From NCBI RefSeq assembly GCF_026151335.1, contig NZ_JAMQPP010000007.1: 64,000 bases of DNA; one strand, written 5' to 3'. The notes under the pieces were generated by a model. The model saw nothing but the letters and a program-made list of their open reading frames with translations. It was not told the DNA's origin and did not search any database. The position numbers and the translations under genes were made by a program. Shown in pieces: positions 7,412 to 16,229 of the stretch (its first letter is position 1; each line of letters begins with the position of its first letter). The DNA comes from Leptospira_A soteropolitanensis. Its GTDB lineage: Bacteria; Spirochaetota; Leptospiria; Leptospirales; Leptospiraceae.

Positions 7412-10177
7412 ATGCCTGATACTATTACCGAAGACAAATCAAACAAAATCGCCGACAACGACAAACTTACCCCTCTTTTTAATGAGGAAATTTATGTGCG
7501 TGCTGACGCAGGAACGGTTCCCGTTTCTAAATTCAAAATCTTTGACGATGTCATTGATGCATATAAGGCAGAAAATCGTTTAGCGGAAGCTAAACAAAAA
7601 ATTGAAGATCATTTCAAAGAACATCCTGAGTCAATCTCCGCCAAATACATGTTAATGATTATTTCTTTCATGGAAGATTCTATGGGAGATGCCAATTTGG
7701 TGAAGAATATTTTGGATTCTTTCAAAGCTCACGCTAAATGGACTATCATTGAATATATTACTGATTCTATTTTGCGATTTGGTGATCATAGACTAGCACT
7801 TCGTGTGAAAGCAGAGGCACTTGATAAACTCAAGAAAAACAAAGAACTAAAAACCGTTCTTGAAAAATTAGCAAAACAAGATCGCAAAAACCCAGAGATC
7901 GCAAAAAAATATGGTTTTTCCATTATGGAAGAGGACAAACCAAAAGCGATCTCCTATCTCAAACTTGCCGTTGAGATGTATGCCAAAAATAAAGAATACG
8001 TTCCGATGGAAGAAATTTGGCCTACCATCGTTCAAAACAATTATGAAGACGTAGCTTTCTTCGACAAAATGGAACGTATCCTTCTTGGACAAAGAGAAAA
8101 AACTAGATTAGTTGGTCTCCTATATCCAATCGTTGAACCTTTTAAGGCGATGGAAGATTGGGACCATGTGATCTACTTCCTAAAGAAAATCTTAGAACAC
8201 GAACCAGCCTCTCAAAAAGCAAGAAACGAACTCATTCGTGCTTACAAACAAAAATACGTAGCACATTCACTTCTAGAAGATTTCCTTAAAATGAGTGAAC
8301 TTGGTAACAACCGTAAACCGGTAAAACTTTGTATCACTAACTTCGAAAGAAATATCGTTTTTGATACTGGTAACTATGTAATGCATAGAAATTGGGGTGT
8401 TGGTAAAATCACTTCTATCTCCCAAACCGGTGATTCTATCTTTGTTGATTTTGAAGAGAAAAAGGATCATAAACTATCGATCCAAATGGCGATCACTTCA
8501 CTAAAACCCCTGAAGAAAGATCATATTTGGGTGCAACATTACGAAGACAAACAAAGTATCAATACGATGTTTGCTGAAAATTTACCTGAATTTTTAAAAC
8601 AACTTCTAAAGTCCTATGACAACCGAATGATCATTGGAGACATGAAGAACGAACTCATTGGTACTTTCTTAAAAGCTGATGAATGGTCGAAATGGTGGGC
8701 AAAGGTAAAATCGGTTCTTAAAAAAGAAGCGAATATCGGAATGAATCCAAAGAAAAAGGATGAAGTGGTTTATCATGAAAAACCAATCACTCATGCCGAA
8801 ACTTTGACTCAAAAATTCCAAGCTACCACTGATGCTAATAAAAAATTAGAAATTGCTATGGAAGCGGTTCGTGATGCTGAGGAAGCCGCAGAAGCTGCTG
8901 ATTTTTTCATTTCCCATTATATTGAAGAAGAAGCGGCAAGAGATTCCGTTCGTAAACTTTCTGCTTATCTTTACTTAGAGGAAGCTGGAAAAGCATGGCC
9001 AACAGAAGAATTCTCGCATAAGATTCGCGAACAAGAACTTGCTTCTCTGATCCAGTCTCTTTCGAAAGAAGACGCATTGAAAATTTCCAAAGCCTTGGAA
9101 AACACTGATATCAAAAAGGGATTTAAAGATCTGATTCGTGCTCATCACCCAGAAGCAATCAACATTCTGATTGGACTTCTTTTTGAAGTTCCAGTCAAGG
9201 TAAACCGATCGGTTTTCCAAAACTTAGTCTCAGATGAAAAGTTTGCCGAACTCAATTTGTTTGTTGAGACTGTTTGTAACAAATCCAAAGAAAACCCTGA
9301 AGTTTTCCTCTGGGTGGCAAAATCCATTCTCTCCCATACATGGAAGTTTGATTGGTTGAAGGTAAGTGAAGAAGATTTGGTTTTGCGAGTGTTCCGAATT
9401 TTGAAGCCACTTGCCAAAATCGAAGACAAAGGAACTAAACTTAAAAACCAAGCAATGGATATTTTGTTTGGTAAAGACAATAGCCTTCTTCGTGACATCC
9501 TAACAAACGCAGACGACGAGTATGTTCGTAAACTATTTGCTCTATTTAAAGAAGTTCCTTATGTCACTGATTTAGAAAAAGACCAACTTTATGCTCTTAT
9601 CAACGAACTAAAACCAAACATTGTTTGGGATGAGTATGATTCAGAAGAAGATGCAGATGATGATCCTTTAGCAAATCTTCCAACAGATGTAGTTCTTGTG
9701 ACTCGTCGTGCTTTTAATGCGAAAAAACTTGAATTTGAACATCTTGTAAACGTTGAGATGGCAGAAAACTCTCGTGATATCGGTGAGGCCCAAGAAAAAG
9801 GGGACTTAAGAGAAAACGCAGAATACAAAGCCGCGATGGAAAAACAAGCTCAATTACAAGCGGCCATCAAACGTTTGGAAGCAGAACTTAAGAGTGCAAG
9901 GATCCTTGACTTAAGCGATGTCAAAACTGACAAAGTGGGAATCGGAACTACCGTGCGTTTGAAAAACAAACAAACCGGAGAAGTGGTAACTTACTCAATT
10001 CTCGGAGCTTGGGATGCAGACACGGAAAAGAATATCATTTCTTACCAGTCTCCACTTGCAAAATCACTTCTTGGAAAACACACTGGAAACGAAGCAACTC
10101 TCGTATTCGGTTCAACCGAAACGGTTTACGAAGTATTAGATATCGCTCGTTATTCCATGACAGGACAAGAGGCCTGA
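7412..10177 (+). CDS. greA: Long GreA-type transcription elongation factor with N-terminal helical-repeat region
   Basis: 921 residues, whereas ordinary GreA is about 158. The last ~155 residues are a full Gre protein: a coiled coil with DIGEAQEKGDLRENAEYKAA, keeping the acidic Asp and Glu at the tip that stimulate RNA polymerase transcript cleavage, then a C-terminal FKBP-like globular domain. The first ~750 residues are alpha-helical with TPR-like repeats (for example ENRLAEAKQKIEDHFKEHPE), an embedded beta segment near 310-370 (MHRNWGVGKITSI, which resembles a CarD/Tudor-like barrel) and an acidic stretch (EYDSEEDADDD) just before the Gre part. Spirochaetes are known to carry such extended GreA proteins. 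The gene overlaps the convergent peptidase by 28 bases. Confidence 0.9.
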   Translation: MPDTITEDKSNKIADNDKLTPLFNEEIYVRADAGTVPVSKFKIFDDVIDAYKAENRLAEAKQKIEDHFKEHPESISAKYMLMIISFMEDSMGDANLVKNILDSFKAHAKWTIIEYITDSILRFGDHRLALRVKAEALDKLKKNKELKTVLEKLAKQDRKNPEIAKKYGFSIMEEDKPKAISYLKLAVEMYAKNKEYVPMEEIWPTIVQNNYEDVAFFDKMERILLGQREKTRLVGLLYPIVEPFKAMEDWDHVIYFLKKILEHEPASQKARNELIRAYKQKYVAHSLLEDFLKMSELGNNRKPVKLCITNFERNIVFDTGNYVMHRNWGVGKITSISQTGDSIFVDFEEKKDHKLSIQMAITSLKPLKKDHIWVQHYEDKQSINTMFAENLPEFLKQLLKSYDNRMIIGDMKNELIGTFLKADEWSKWWAKVKSVLKKEANIGMNPKKKDEVVYHEKPITHAETLTQKFQATTDANKKLEIAMEAVRDAEEAAEAADFFISHYIEEEAARDSVRKLSAYLYLEEAGKAWPTEEFSHKIREQELASLIQSLSKEDALKISKALENTDIKKGFKDLIRAHHPEAINILIGLLFEVPVKVNRSVFQNLVSDEKFAELNLFVETVCNKSKENPEVFLWVAKSILSHTWKFDWLKVSEEDLVLRVFRILKPLAKIEDKGTKLKNQAMDILFGKDNSLLRDILTNADDEYVRKLFALFKEVPYVTDLEKDQLYALINELKPNIVWDEYDSEEDADDDPLANLPTDVVLVTRRAFNAKKLEFEHLVNVEMAENSRDIGEAQEKGDLRENAEYKAAMEKQAQLQAAIKRLEAELKSARILDLSDVKTDKVGIGTTVRLKNKQTGEVVTYSILGAWDADTEKNIISYQSPLAKSLLGKHTGNEATLVFGSTETVYEVLDIARYSMTGQEA

Positions 10178-11961
10178 AGTTCCTCTCCCCAACCGTGAGT
10201 AGAGATTAAATCCACAAACGGTTCGGAAACATTTCCGGCGAAGTCAAAGGCCTTAGCTTCCAAAAGAAGATAAGGCCTTTCTTTTTGTAAACTTTTGGGA
10301 ATGGTGACTCGAATGGCACGCCTATCAGGGTCATATTCATAAGGGTAAGGTTGGCCATCCATTGTAAGCTCTACACTGGTTCTAAATCCGCTCCCGGTAT
10401 CCCCTAGTACATAATACCGATCTTCAAAACAATGATTTCTTACTTCTGGTAGTTCAATATAACGTGCAAGCGAAGTCATAGGAAAAATCGTGGGTGGTGT
10501 TTCGTCACTTAAAACCATAATATAGCCAAGTTTAGTAAGTTTAAAACTAAACCCGTTTGTTTTTTTCTTTTGTGTGATGGATTGGAATTTGCCTATGGAT
10601 GAATCATAGAAATAAAGTGATTCTTTGTTTGTAGGCATATAACCAATATTCCATTCTCCGAGTCCTTCTCCCTTCCAACTCATTTTTTTTGTATCGATTT
10701 GGTAAATTTTTCCTTTAAGTGGCAAACCTACTGGGATATTAAAGGGAATCTCTTTTTCGTTAATCTCCGTTATAACTAAAGTTCCTTCACCAGATACTTC
10801 TGTTTTGGTTAAATCCAAATTAATTTTCCCATCATTTGAACTGTATTTGTTTCCCGTTTTTTTGTTTTGGGATAAACGGTTTGTTTCCGTTTCGTTTTTT
10901 TTATGAATTACTTTAAAAAATACGGATGATTTGTTCCCTGTAGCATCTCGTAGAGATAATTCAAGTTGTAATGTTTCATTGGGTTTGTATCCCTCTAAAT
11001 CTAAAGAATATCCTTCTTCCTTAAAGTTTTTTGACTGTTCATACATATGATAAAAATAAACAGGTGGGGCAAGCGATGATCTATTGATATCGTAAAACTG
11101 GTGTTTTTTGGAGCCATCTTCGTAAGACAAAAAATCAAAACTTCGACTAAAGATATGTGACCCATTTACAGATACATCCATTCCATAAACATTGTTTTTG
11201 TTTCTGGAACGAATGAAATCATACCCACTCATTCGAAAACGAACCTTTCCGGTAAGGGGAATGGACTCAAATATTTCTCCCGTATCTGTATATAAATCAT
11301 ACATACCTTTTGTTTTTTCTTTTGCATTGAGTAAGATGGGTTTTTCTAAATGATCTCCTTCTAAATATAGAGATAAAATCGTGGGGGGAGTTGTATCTTT
11401 TTGGTGGATTTCAGGAAAGTAAAGGGGATTAATAATTCCTTTTTCTGATCGAAATTCCAGATGTAGGTGGGAAATTCCCGATCCAGATTCACCTGTTTTG
11501 CCGAGGGCGGTTCCTTTTTTTGCAGAAAACATTCCCGGTGGAAGTTTGAGTTGGAATCCTGTCGGGTCTCCCATTAGAAGTAAGGCCCGGCGAAGTAATT
11601 CTAAATCATACAAATTACCACCAAAGGAATGTAAGTGGGCGTATTTGGATTTGAGTTTGTATTTAGGACTGTAAAGATTTAGAGAAAGGCCATAACCTGT
11701 TTTAGAATAACTGATTTCTTCAATATAACCATCGAACGTAGCTAATATGCTATGACCATTGAGACCGTAGGATTTAAAATCGGAACCTAAGTGTAAATTG
11801 TGATTTCGGATTTCGGCAAAAGTTCCAGATACAGGAGAGTAATAAGGGAGAGGAAAACCTACTTCACTTGGGGGAATCTCTGGAATTTTTGTTTGGCTTC
11901 CAATTGCCAAAGGAGAAAAACAAAATAAAAAAATGAGACAACGCAAACGAAAAATCCTCAT
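10150..11961 (-). CDS. Secreted M23-family metallopeptidase
   Basis: 603 residues with a signal peptide (about 1-22). The M23 (LytM) domain covers about residues 35-185 and keeps the zinc ligands: His57/Asp61 in HLGSD and the HLH pair near residue 166 (SHLHLEF). This predicts a periplasmic peptidoglycan endopeptidase, or an activator of one. The remaining ~400 residues are beta-rich, with Ig-like features (TPPTILSLYLEGD, a typical edge of bacterial Ig repeats, and GSGFRTSVELTMDGQPY), and may be surface or substrate-binding modules. The stop end overlaps the convergent greA by 28 bases. Confidence 0.85.
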   Translation of the reverse strand: MRIFRLRCLIFLFCFSPLAIGSQTKIPEIPPSEVGFPLPYYSPVSGTFAEIRNHNLHLGSDFKSYGLNGHSILATFDGYIEEISYSKTGYGLSLNLYSPKYKLKSKYAHLHSFGGNLYDLELLRRALLLMGDPTGFQLKLPPGMFSAKKGTALGKTGESGSGISHLHLEFRSEKGIINPLYFPEIHQKDTTPPTILSLYLEGDHLEKPILLNAKEKTKGMYDLYTDTGEIFESIPLTGKVRFRMSGYDFIRSRNKNNVYGMDVSVNGSHIFSRSFDFLSYEDGSKKHQFYDINRSSLAPPVYFYHMYEQSKNFKEEGYSLDLEGYKPNETLQLELSLRDATGNKSSVFFKVIHKKNETETNRLSQNKKTGNKYSSNDGKINLDLTKTEVSGEGTLVITEINEKEIPFNIPVGLPLKGKIYQIDTKKMSWKGEGLGEWNIGYMPTNKESLYFYDSSIGKFQSITQKKKTNGFSFKLTKLGYIMVLSDETPPTIFPMTSLARYIELPEVRNHCFEDRYYVLGDTGSGFRTSVELTMDGQPYPYEYDPDRRAIRVTIPKSLQKERPYLLLEAKAFDFAGNVSEPFVDLISTHGWGEELQASCPVME

Positions 11962-12084
11962 GGTAGAATGAGAATCCTCCTACTTCCTTTGTCATGTCTT
12001 TCCTGAAATCTAATGAATTTCCCCTCATGTCGATTCCCTTGACAAACTAGACTTGAGACTTAGGATGACAGGGAACATTTCTCT

Positions 12085-12636
12085 ATGAAACAAGGCATTT
12101 TATCCTTACTTATCTTCGCCTTTTCTGGTTGTGCCTTTCTATCCAAGGAGCCGGGAAGACCTCCCAAAATCGATGGGGTTCCCGTCCCTGATTCCAAAAG
12201 GATGATCTACATTCAAAACGTGAGAAACAATACCTACTCACCAGGAATGCATACGCGCCTCACCCAAATGATTATGGAAGAAATTGACAGACGAGGAAGG
12301 TTTATCACAACCAGAGAAAAAACTCTCGCGAAATACCGGTTGTATGCAGAGATTGTTCACTACCAACAAGTCGGAGATCTTATGGATCTTGCAGACAGAC
12401 AAATTACCTCGGAACTGTTTGTAGTCACTCGGGTGGAAATCATTGAGGCAGAGACGGGCAACAAAATCCCGATGGAACGCAGTGAAATTCCTGGACGGGT
12501 TCATTTTTCTACTCAGATTGGATTTCGGGAATCAGAATTGGAAGCTCAGAATCGCCTGCTTAGGGTGATGGCACTTCGAATCGCTGAAGAATCAGAAAGA
12601 GCCTGGTATTATTCTCTTTCTGGAAATTTGAATTAA
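12085..12636 (+). CDS. LptE-like outer-membrane lipoprotein
   Basis: 183 residues with a lipoprotein signal ending in FSGC (Cys16). The mature part has an LptE-like pattern: VRNNTYSPGMHTRLTQMIMEEIDRRGRF (split here as one helix region about 47-74), then alternating beta strands with AEIVHYQ and ELFVVTRVEIIEAETG, and a C-terminal helix (about 150-175). LptE forms the outer-membrane LPS translocon with LptD. Identification is by pattern and the sequence identity is likely low. It lies directly upstream of the Fur-family regulator (23 bases), so the two are probably co-transcribed. Confidence 0.6.
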   Translation: MKQGILSLLIFAFSGCAFLSKEPGRPPKIDGVPVPDSKRMIYIQNVRNNTYSPGMHTRLTQMIMEEIDRRGRFITTREKTLAKYRLYAEIVHYQQVGDLMDLADRQITSELFVVTRVEIIEAETGNKIPMERSEIPGRVHFSTQIGFRESELEAQNRLLRVMALRIAEESERAWYYSLSGNLN

Positions 12637-12659
12637 GTTGAATCATTAGGAGATAAACC

Positions 12660-13139
12660 TTGCAAAACGATCCGATTTCCAACGACGACACAAAAAAAGA
12701 AATGCTCGCCTTTGAAGAGTATTTGAAAGAAAAAGGACTAAAAATAACCAACCAACGTTTGTTAGTTGCGCAGAAGATTTTTTCATCCCACAATCATTTT
12801 ACCGCTGAAGGTCTTTTGGACGAACTAAAAGACAATAAGGATAGAATTTCCAAGGCCACAATTTACCGAATTCTTGCCATTATGGTAGAAGCCGGATTAC
12901 TCGAAGAACACGATTTTGGTAAGGATTACAAATACTACGAACATATCATTGGTCATGAACATCATGACCACATTATCTGTATGCAATGTGGCCGTATTGT
13001 AGAGTTTATCGACGAACGAATTGAGGAACTACAGAACAAAGCAGCTTCAGAAAATGGATTTACCATTACTGGGCATAGTTTGAATATTTTTGGTAATTGT
13101 TTGAACTTTGCCACTTGCGAACATAAAATTAAAAAATAG
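12660..13139 (+). CDS. Fur-family metal-responsive transcriptional regulator
   Basis: 159 residues from a TTG start with AGGAGA at 12648-12653. The winged helix (KGLKITNQRLLVAQKIF, ISKATIYRILAIMVEAGLLEE) is followed by the dimerisation domain with a His-rich metal motif (HEHHDHIICMQCGRIVEF) and two Cys pairs, CxxC near residue 110 and a wider Cx5C near 147, typical of structural zinc in Fur/PerR proteins. Whether it senses iron, peroxide or zinc cannot be told from the sequence. The stop and the tgt start share one base (TAGTG), so translational coupling is expected. Confidence 0.88.
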   Translation: MQNDPISNDDTKKEMLAFEEYLKEKGLKITNQRLLVAQKIFSSHNHFTAEGLLDELKDNKDRISKATIYRILAIMVEAGLLEEHDFGKDYKYYEHIIGHEHHDHIICMQCGRIVEFIDERIEELQNKAASENGFTITGHSLNIFGNCLNFATCEHKIKK

Positions 13140-14254
13140 TGTCTTCTATTTTTACAGAAAAATCAAAAGACCCTGGATCTTACGCAAGAACTGGAACGCT
13201 TATACTTAACGGGGTTCAAATAGAGACTCCCATTTTTATGCCAGTGGGAACAAGGGGAAGTATCAAGTCGCTTTCTTCCTCTGACATCGATGAACTCGGT
13301 TACAATTTAATTCTTGCTAACACCTATCATTTGTATTTAAAACCTGGGAAAGAGGTTTTAGATCATTTTCATGGCCTAAAAAACTTCATGTCTTACAAAA
13401 GGGCATTACTCACCGATTCAGGTGGATTCCAGGTCTTTAGTCTTGCCAGTCTTTTTAAATTTGAAGAAGACGGAGTTCGGTTTCAATCTCATATTGATGG
13501 AAGCCATCACAGGTTCACACCTTCTTCTGTCATTGATATGCAACGATCCATTGGCTCCGATATCATGATGGTACTTGATGATTGTGCGCCTTTTGGTAGT
13601 GACCTGAAACGATTGGAATTGGCCTTGGATCGAACTCACCGCTGGGCTAAGGAATCATACAACTATTGGATGGAAAACCCGGGTGGACAAAATGTATTTC
13701 CGATTGTCCAAGGCGGTGTGAACGAATCTTTAAGAAAAAAAAGTTTAGATACATTACAAAATATAAATTTTCCAGGAATTGCCATTGGGGGCCTCAGTGT
13801 AGGGGAACCGAGACCGGAATATATTCGAATTTTAGAATGTATGGCACCGTTTTTCGACAAGGCTCGCCCACGTTATCTAATGGGTGTAGGGACCGTTGTC
13901 GATATTTTAGAAGGAGTAAAGAACGGGATCGACATGTTTGATTGTGTCCTGCCGACAAGAAATGCGAGAAATGGCCAAGTATTCACCTCTCAAGGCAAAA
14001 TCAATTTGAGAAATGAATCACATCGATTCTCTGAGAGCCCTATTGATCCTGAGTGCGGTTGTAAGGTATGCACAACATATAGCCTTGGCTATATTCGGCA
14101 CTTACATAAGGTGAAGGAACTCTCTGCCTTTTCGCTCTCAACGTATCACAACTTATATTTTATGCAAAGCTTCATGGAAAAGATGCGAAAGTCCATAGAA
14201 ATAGGCAAATTTCAGAGTTTTTATGACCATTGGAAAAATTTGTTTGGTAGCTAA
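13139..14254 (+). CDS. tgt: tRNA-guanine transglycosylase (queuine tRNA-ribosyltransferase)
   Basis: 371 residues, the usual length. The enzyme exchanges the wobble guanine of GUN-anticodon tRNAs for the queuosine precursor preQ1. Seen here: the catalytic DSGGFQVFSL segment, the GGLSVGEP substrate loop, the nucleophile Asp in FDCVLPTRNARNG, and the zinc site CGCKVC plus a downstream His (YIRHLHK). The GTG start overlaps the last base of the Fur-family gene. No terminator separates it from that gene, so an lptE-like/fur/tgt operon is likely. Confidence 0.95.
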   Translation: MSSIFTEKSKDPGSYARTGTLILNGVQIETPIFMPVGTRGSIKSLSSSDIDELGYNLILANTYHLYLKPGKEVLDHFHGLKNFMSYKRALLTDSGGFQVFSLASLFKFEEDGVRFQSHIDGSHHRFTPSSVIDMQRSIGSDIMMVLDDCAPFGSDLKRLELALDRTHRWAKESYNYWMENPGGQNVFPIVQGGVNESLRKKSLDTLQNINFPGIAIGGLSVGEPRPEYIRILECMAPFFDKARPRYLMGVGTVVDILEGVKNGIDMFDCVLPTRNARNGQVFTSQGKINLRNESHRFSESPIDPECGCKVCTTYSLGYIRHLHKVKELSAFSLSTYHNLYFMQSFMEKMRKSIEIGKFQSFYDHWKNLFGS

Positions 14255-14264
14255 AATTATTAGG

Positions 14265-14293
14265 TTGACGTATCTCTTTTTTTTGAATGCAAT
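14265..14293 (+). promoter_or_regulatory. Candidate sigma-70 promoter for the STAS gene
   Basis: TTGACG (14265-14270) and TGCAAT (14288-14293) are separated by 17 bases and lie 55 bases upstream of the STAS ATG. The -35 matches five of six consensus bases and the -10 four of six. Inferred from pattern only. Confidence 0.4.
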
Positions 14294-14347
14294 TGTACCG
14301 TCATTTCTACATAGATTGTAGCTTCATTGAGGAGTCTCTAGACACAC

Positions 14348-14683
14348 ATGGAAATTACCAGAAGGGAAAAAGATAAAATCGTAGTCCTCGATATTAACGG
14401 GGAAATCGACCTTTATAACGCGCCTGAGATCAAGGATGTAATCGCTAAATTGATCGAAGAACAAAAGTATTGCATCGTCATCAATCTCGAGAAGGTATCC
14501 TACATCGACTCTTCCGGAATTGGAGCTTTAATTTCAAGTTTGTCCAACTTGAAGAAATACCAAGGTGGGCTTAAAATTATCAACGTAGCAGGTTCTGTTC
14601 GTAAGGTATTTGAACTCACCAAGTTGACTTCATTTTTTGAAATTTTCGACAGCGAAGACGAAGCCGTCACAGCTTTTAAGTAA
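14348..14683 (+). CDS. STAS-domain anti-sigma factor antagonist
   Basis: 111 residues forming one STAS domain. The conserved phosphorylation loop YIDSSGIGALISSL is intact, with Ser55/Ser56 as the SpoIIAA-type phosphosite. Such proteins release sigma factors or other partners from an anti-sigma kinase when dephosphorylated. No kinase or phosphatase gene is adjacent, so the partner lies elsewhere. It is flanked by a candidate promoter upstream and a hairpin 6 bases after the stop, and is probably monocistronic or partly co-transcribed with the LysM lipoprotein. Confidence 0.9.
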   Translation: MEITRREKDKIVVLDINGEIDLYNAPEIKDVIAKLIEEQKYCIVINLEKVSYIDSSGIGALISSLSNLKKYQGGLKIINVAGSVRKVFELTKLTSFFEIFDSEDEAVTAFK

Positions 14684-14688
14684 CAGGG

Positions 14689-14707
14689 GAAGCGTATTTT
14701 GCGCTTC
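14689..14707 (+). terminator. Hairpin after the STAS gene (weak terminator or attenuator)
   Basis: A GAAGCG stem pairs with CGCTTC around a 7-base loop. There is no long T-run afterwards, so it may only attenuate read-through into the LysM lipoprotein gene. Confidence 0.4.
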
Positions 14708-14748
14708 TCTCTTACAAAATCCCCCCGAAGAACATTAAGGAGTTTGTT

Positions 14749-16158
14749 ATGTTAAGAAAGAAAAAGACAGCGGTCTTTCTCTCTGGATTGGTATTGTTTT
14801 CTATTGGATTCGTTAATTGCGCTCAAGAATTGCCTCTAAAAGAACTAGCCCTTGCAAAATCGCAAGTAGAAAGAGCGGAAAGACTTTCAGCAGAGGAATT
14901 TGCACCAGAAGAATATTCTGAAGCCAAAAAAAGTTTGGCATCTGCCAATGAATTTGCCGCAGAAGAGAAGGCATCTGATTCTAAAAAAAGTGCGGACTAT
15001 GCCATATCAAAAGCTTATGATGCTTTAGAAAAAACGTTACCAAAACTTGCTGCTAAATCTCGTGAAGAAGCAGTGGCTGCCATTGATGCAGCAGACGAAG
15101 CTTATGCTACCGAATTCTCTCCTGAAGAGTTTAAAAAAGCGGTTTCTGCTCGTGATGCTGGGGAAACAAAATTAGCACAAGCGGATGCAAGTCTTGCTTC
15201 TTACCTTCGTGAAGACAAAGACGAAACTGCAAAAGAATTAAAACGCACGGTTGCCTTACAGGAATATGAAGATGCTCATAATAGTTTTGTGGAAGCTACA
15301 AAGATTAGTTTAGACGCAAAAAAAGTGGCTCTCGACAGGTCTGGATCTATTCGTGGGTCTGCTGACGAAGTAGATGCTCTATTAGAAAAAGCTTATACTT
15401 ATTCCAAAGGCGGAAATCCTGCTGCTATTGATGAAGAAAAAGCAAAAGTGGCTTCTGCACGTGAAGACATTGAAGCTGGTCGATTAAAAACTGCTGATGA
15501 GAAAATTAAATCGGCTCGTTTAGCTTCCGCCTCCCTATTGGCAGATGCCGTGAAAGATCACGCTAAAAATCGTAACTTACAAGCACGTGAAGTGGTGGAA
15601 GATGCGAATGCTCGGTTTAGTGAGTTAAACGCAGAAACTTACCTTAAATCAAATGCAAAAGAATCTTATGCAAGTACACAAGAGAACTTAGGAGCTTCTA
15701 ACGAGTCTCTTAAAGCTTCTGAAAATCTTTTAGAGCAAGAAAAATACGACGATTCAATTGCTCAGTCCGAAGAAGCCATTCGTTTGGCCGAAATCTCGAT
15801 TGACCAAATCGAAACTTTAAAAGGGAAAACTGCAGTAACGAAAAAAGATCGTAAAACAGTGGAAACAGATACTACCACTACTGCAACAACTACCGATGAA
15901 ACAACAGAGAAAGCTTCTTCGTCACAGATTGAAGAACTGACTGGCGGATGGAAACGTTACACTGTAGAGAAATCAAATCCTGCTGATTGCCTTTGGAGAA
16001 TTGCTGATAGGGAAGATATCTATAATGATGCTAAACTTTGGCCAAGAATATTTGAAGCAAATCGTAAGTCGATTCGTAACAAAAACTTAATTTATCCAAA
16101 ACAAAAATTGAATATCCCTCCTAAAACAGGGAAAATTGGAAAAGCTCCTAAACAATAA
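14749..16158 (+). CDS. LysM-domain lipoprotein with Ala/Glu/Lys-rich helical repeats
   Basis: 469 residues. A lipoprotein signal ends at Cys24 (GFVNC). Residues about 30-350 are strongly helical and rich in Ala, Glu, Lys and Ser, with a recurring pattern such as AEEFAPEEYSEAKKSLASAN and ATEFSPEEFKKAVSARDAG, reminiscent of DUF4398-type repeats. A Thr-rich linker (about 365-385) leads to a C-terminal LysM module (about 400-460; LWPRIFEANRKSIRNKNLI, YPKQKLNIP), which binds peptidoglycan. This suggests a lipid-anchored protein that bridges membrane and cell wall. A rho-independent terminator follows. Confidence 0.82.
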   Translation: MLRKKKTAVFLSGLVLFSIGFVNCAQELPLKELALAKSQVERAERLSAEEFAPEEYSEAKKSLASANEFAAEEKASDSKKSADYAISKAYDALEKTLPKLAAKSREEAVAAIDAADEAYATEFSPEEFKKAVSARDAGETKLAQADASLASYLREDKDETAKELKRTVALQEYEDAHNSFVEATKISLDAKKVALDRSGSIRGSADEVDALLEKAYTYSKGGNPAAIDEEKAKVASAREDIEAGRLKTADEKIKSARLASASLLADAVKDHAKNRNLQAREVVEDANARFSELNAETYLKSNAKESYASTQENLGASNESLKASENLLEQEKYDDSIAQSEEAIRLAEISIDQIETLKGKTAVTKKDRKTVETDTTTTATTTDETTEKASSSQIEELTGGWKRYTVEKSNPADCLWRIADREDIYNDAKLWPRIFEANRKSIRNKNLIYPKQKLNIPPKTGKIGKAPKQ

Positions 16159-16177
16159 ACAAGGTTTAGGTGAAAGG

Positions 16178-16210
16178 AAAAAAAGCTGTCGTAAAGGCAG
16201 CTTTTTTTTT
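16178..16210 (+). terminator. Rho-independent terminator after the LysM lipoprotein
   Basis: GCTGTC pairs with GGCAGC (one G-T pair), flanked by A-run and a nine-T run. It lies between the LysM lipoprotein and nadC. Confidence 0.85.
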
Positions 16211-16229
16211 GTCTAAATGGTAGGATGAT

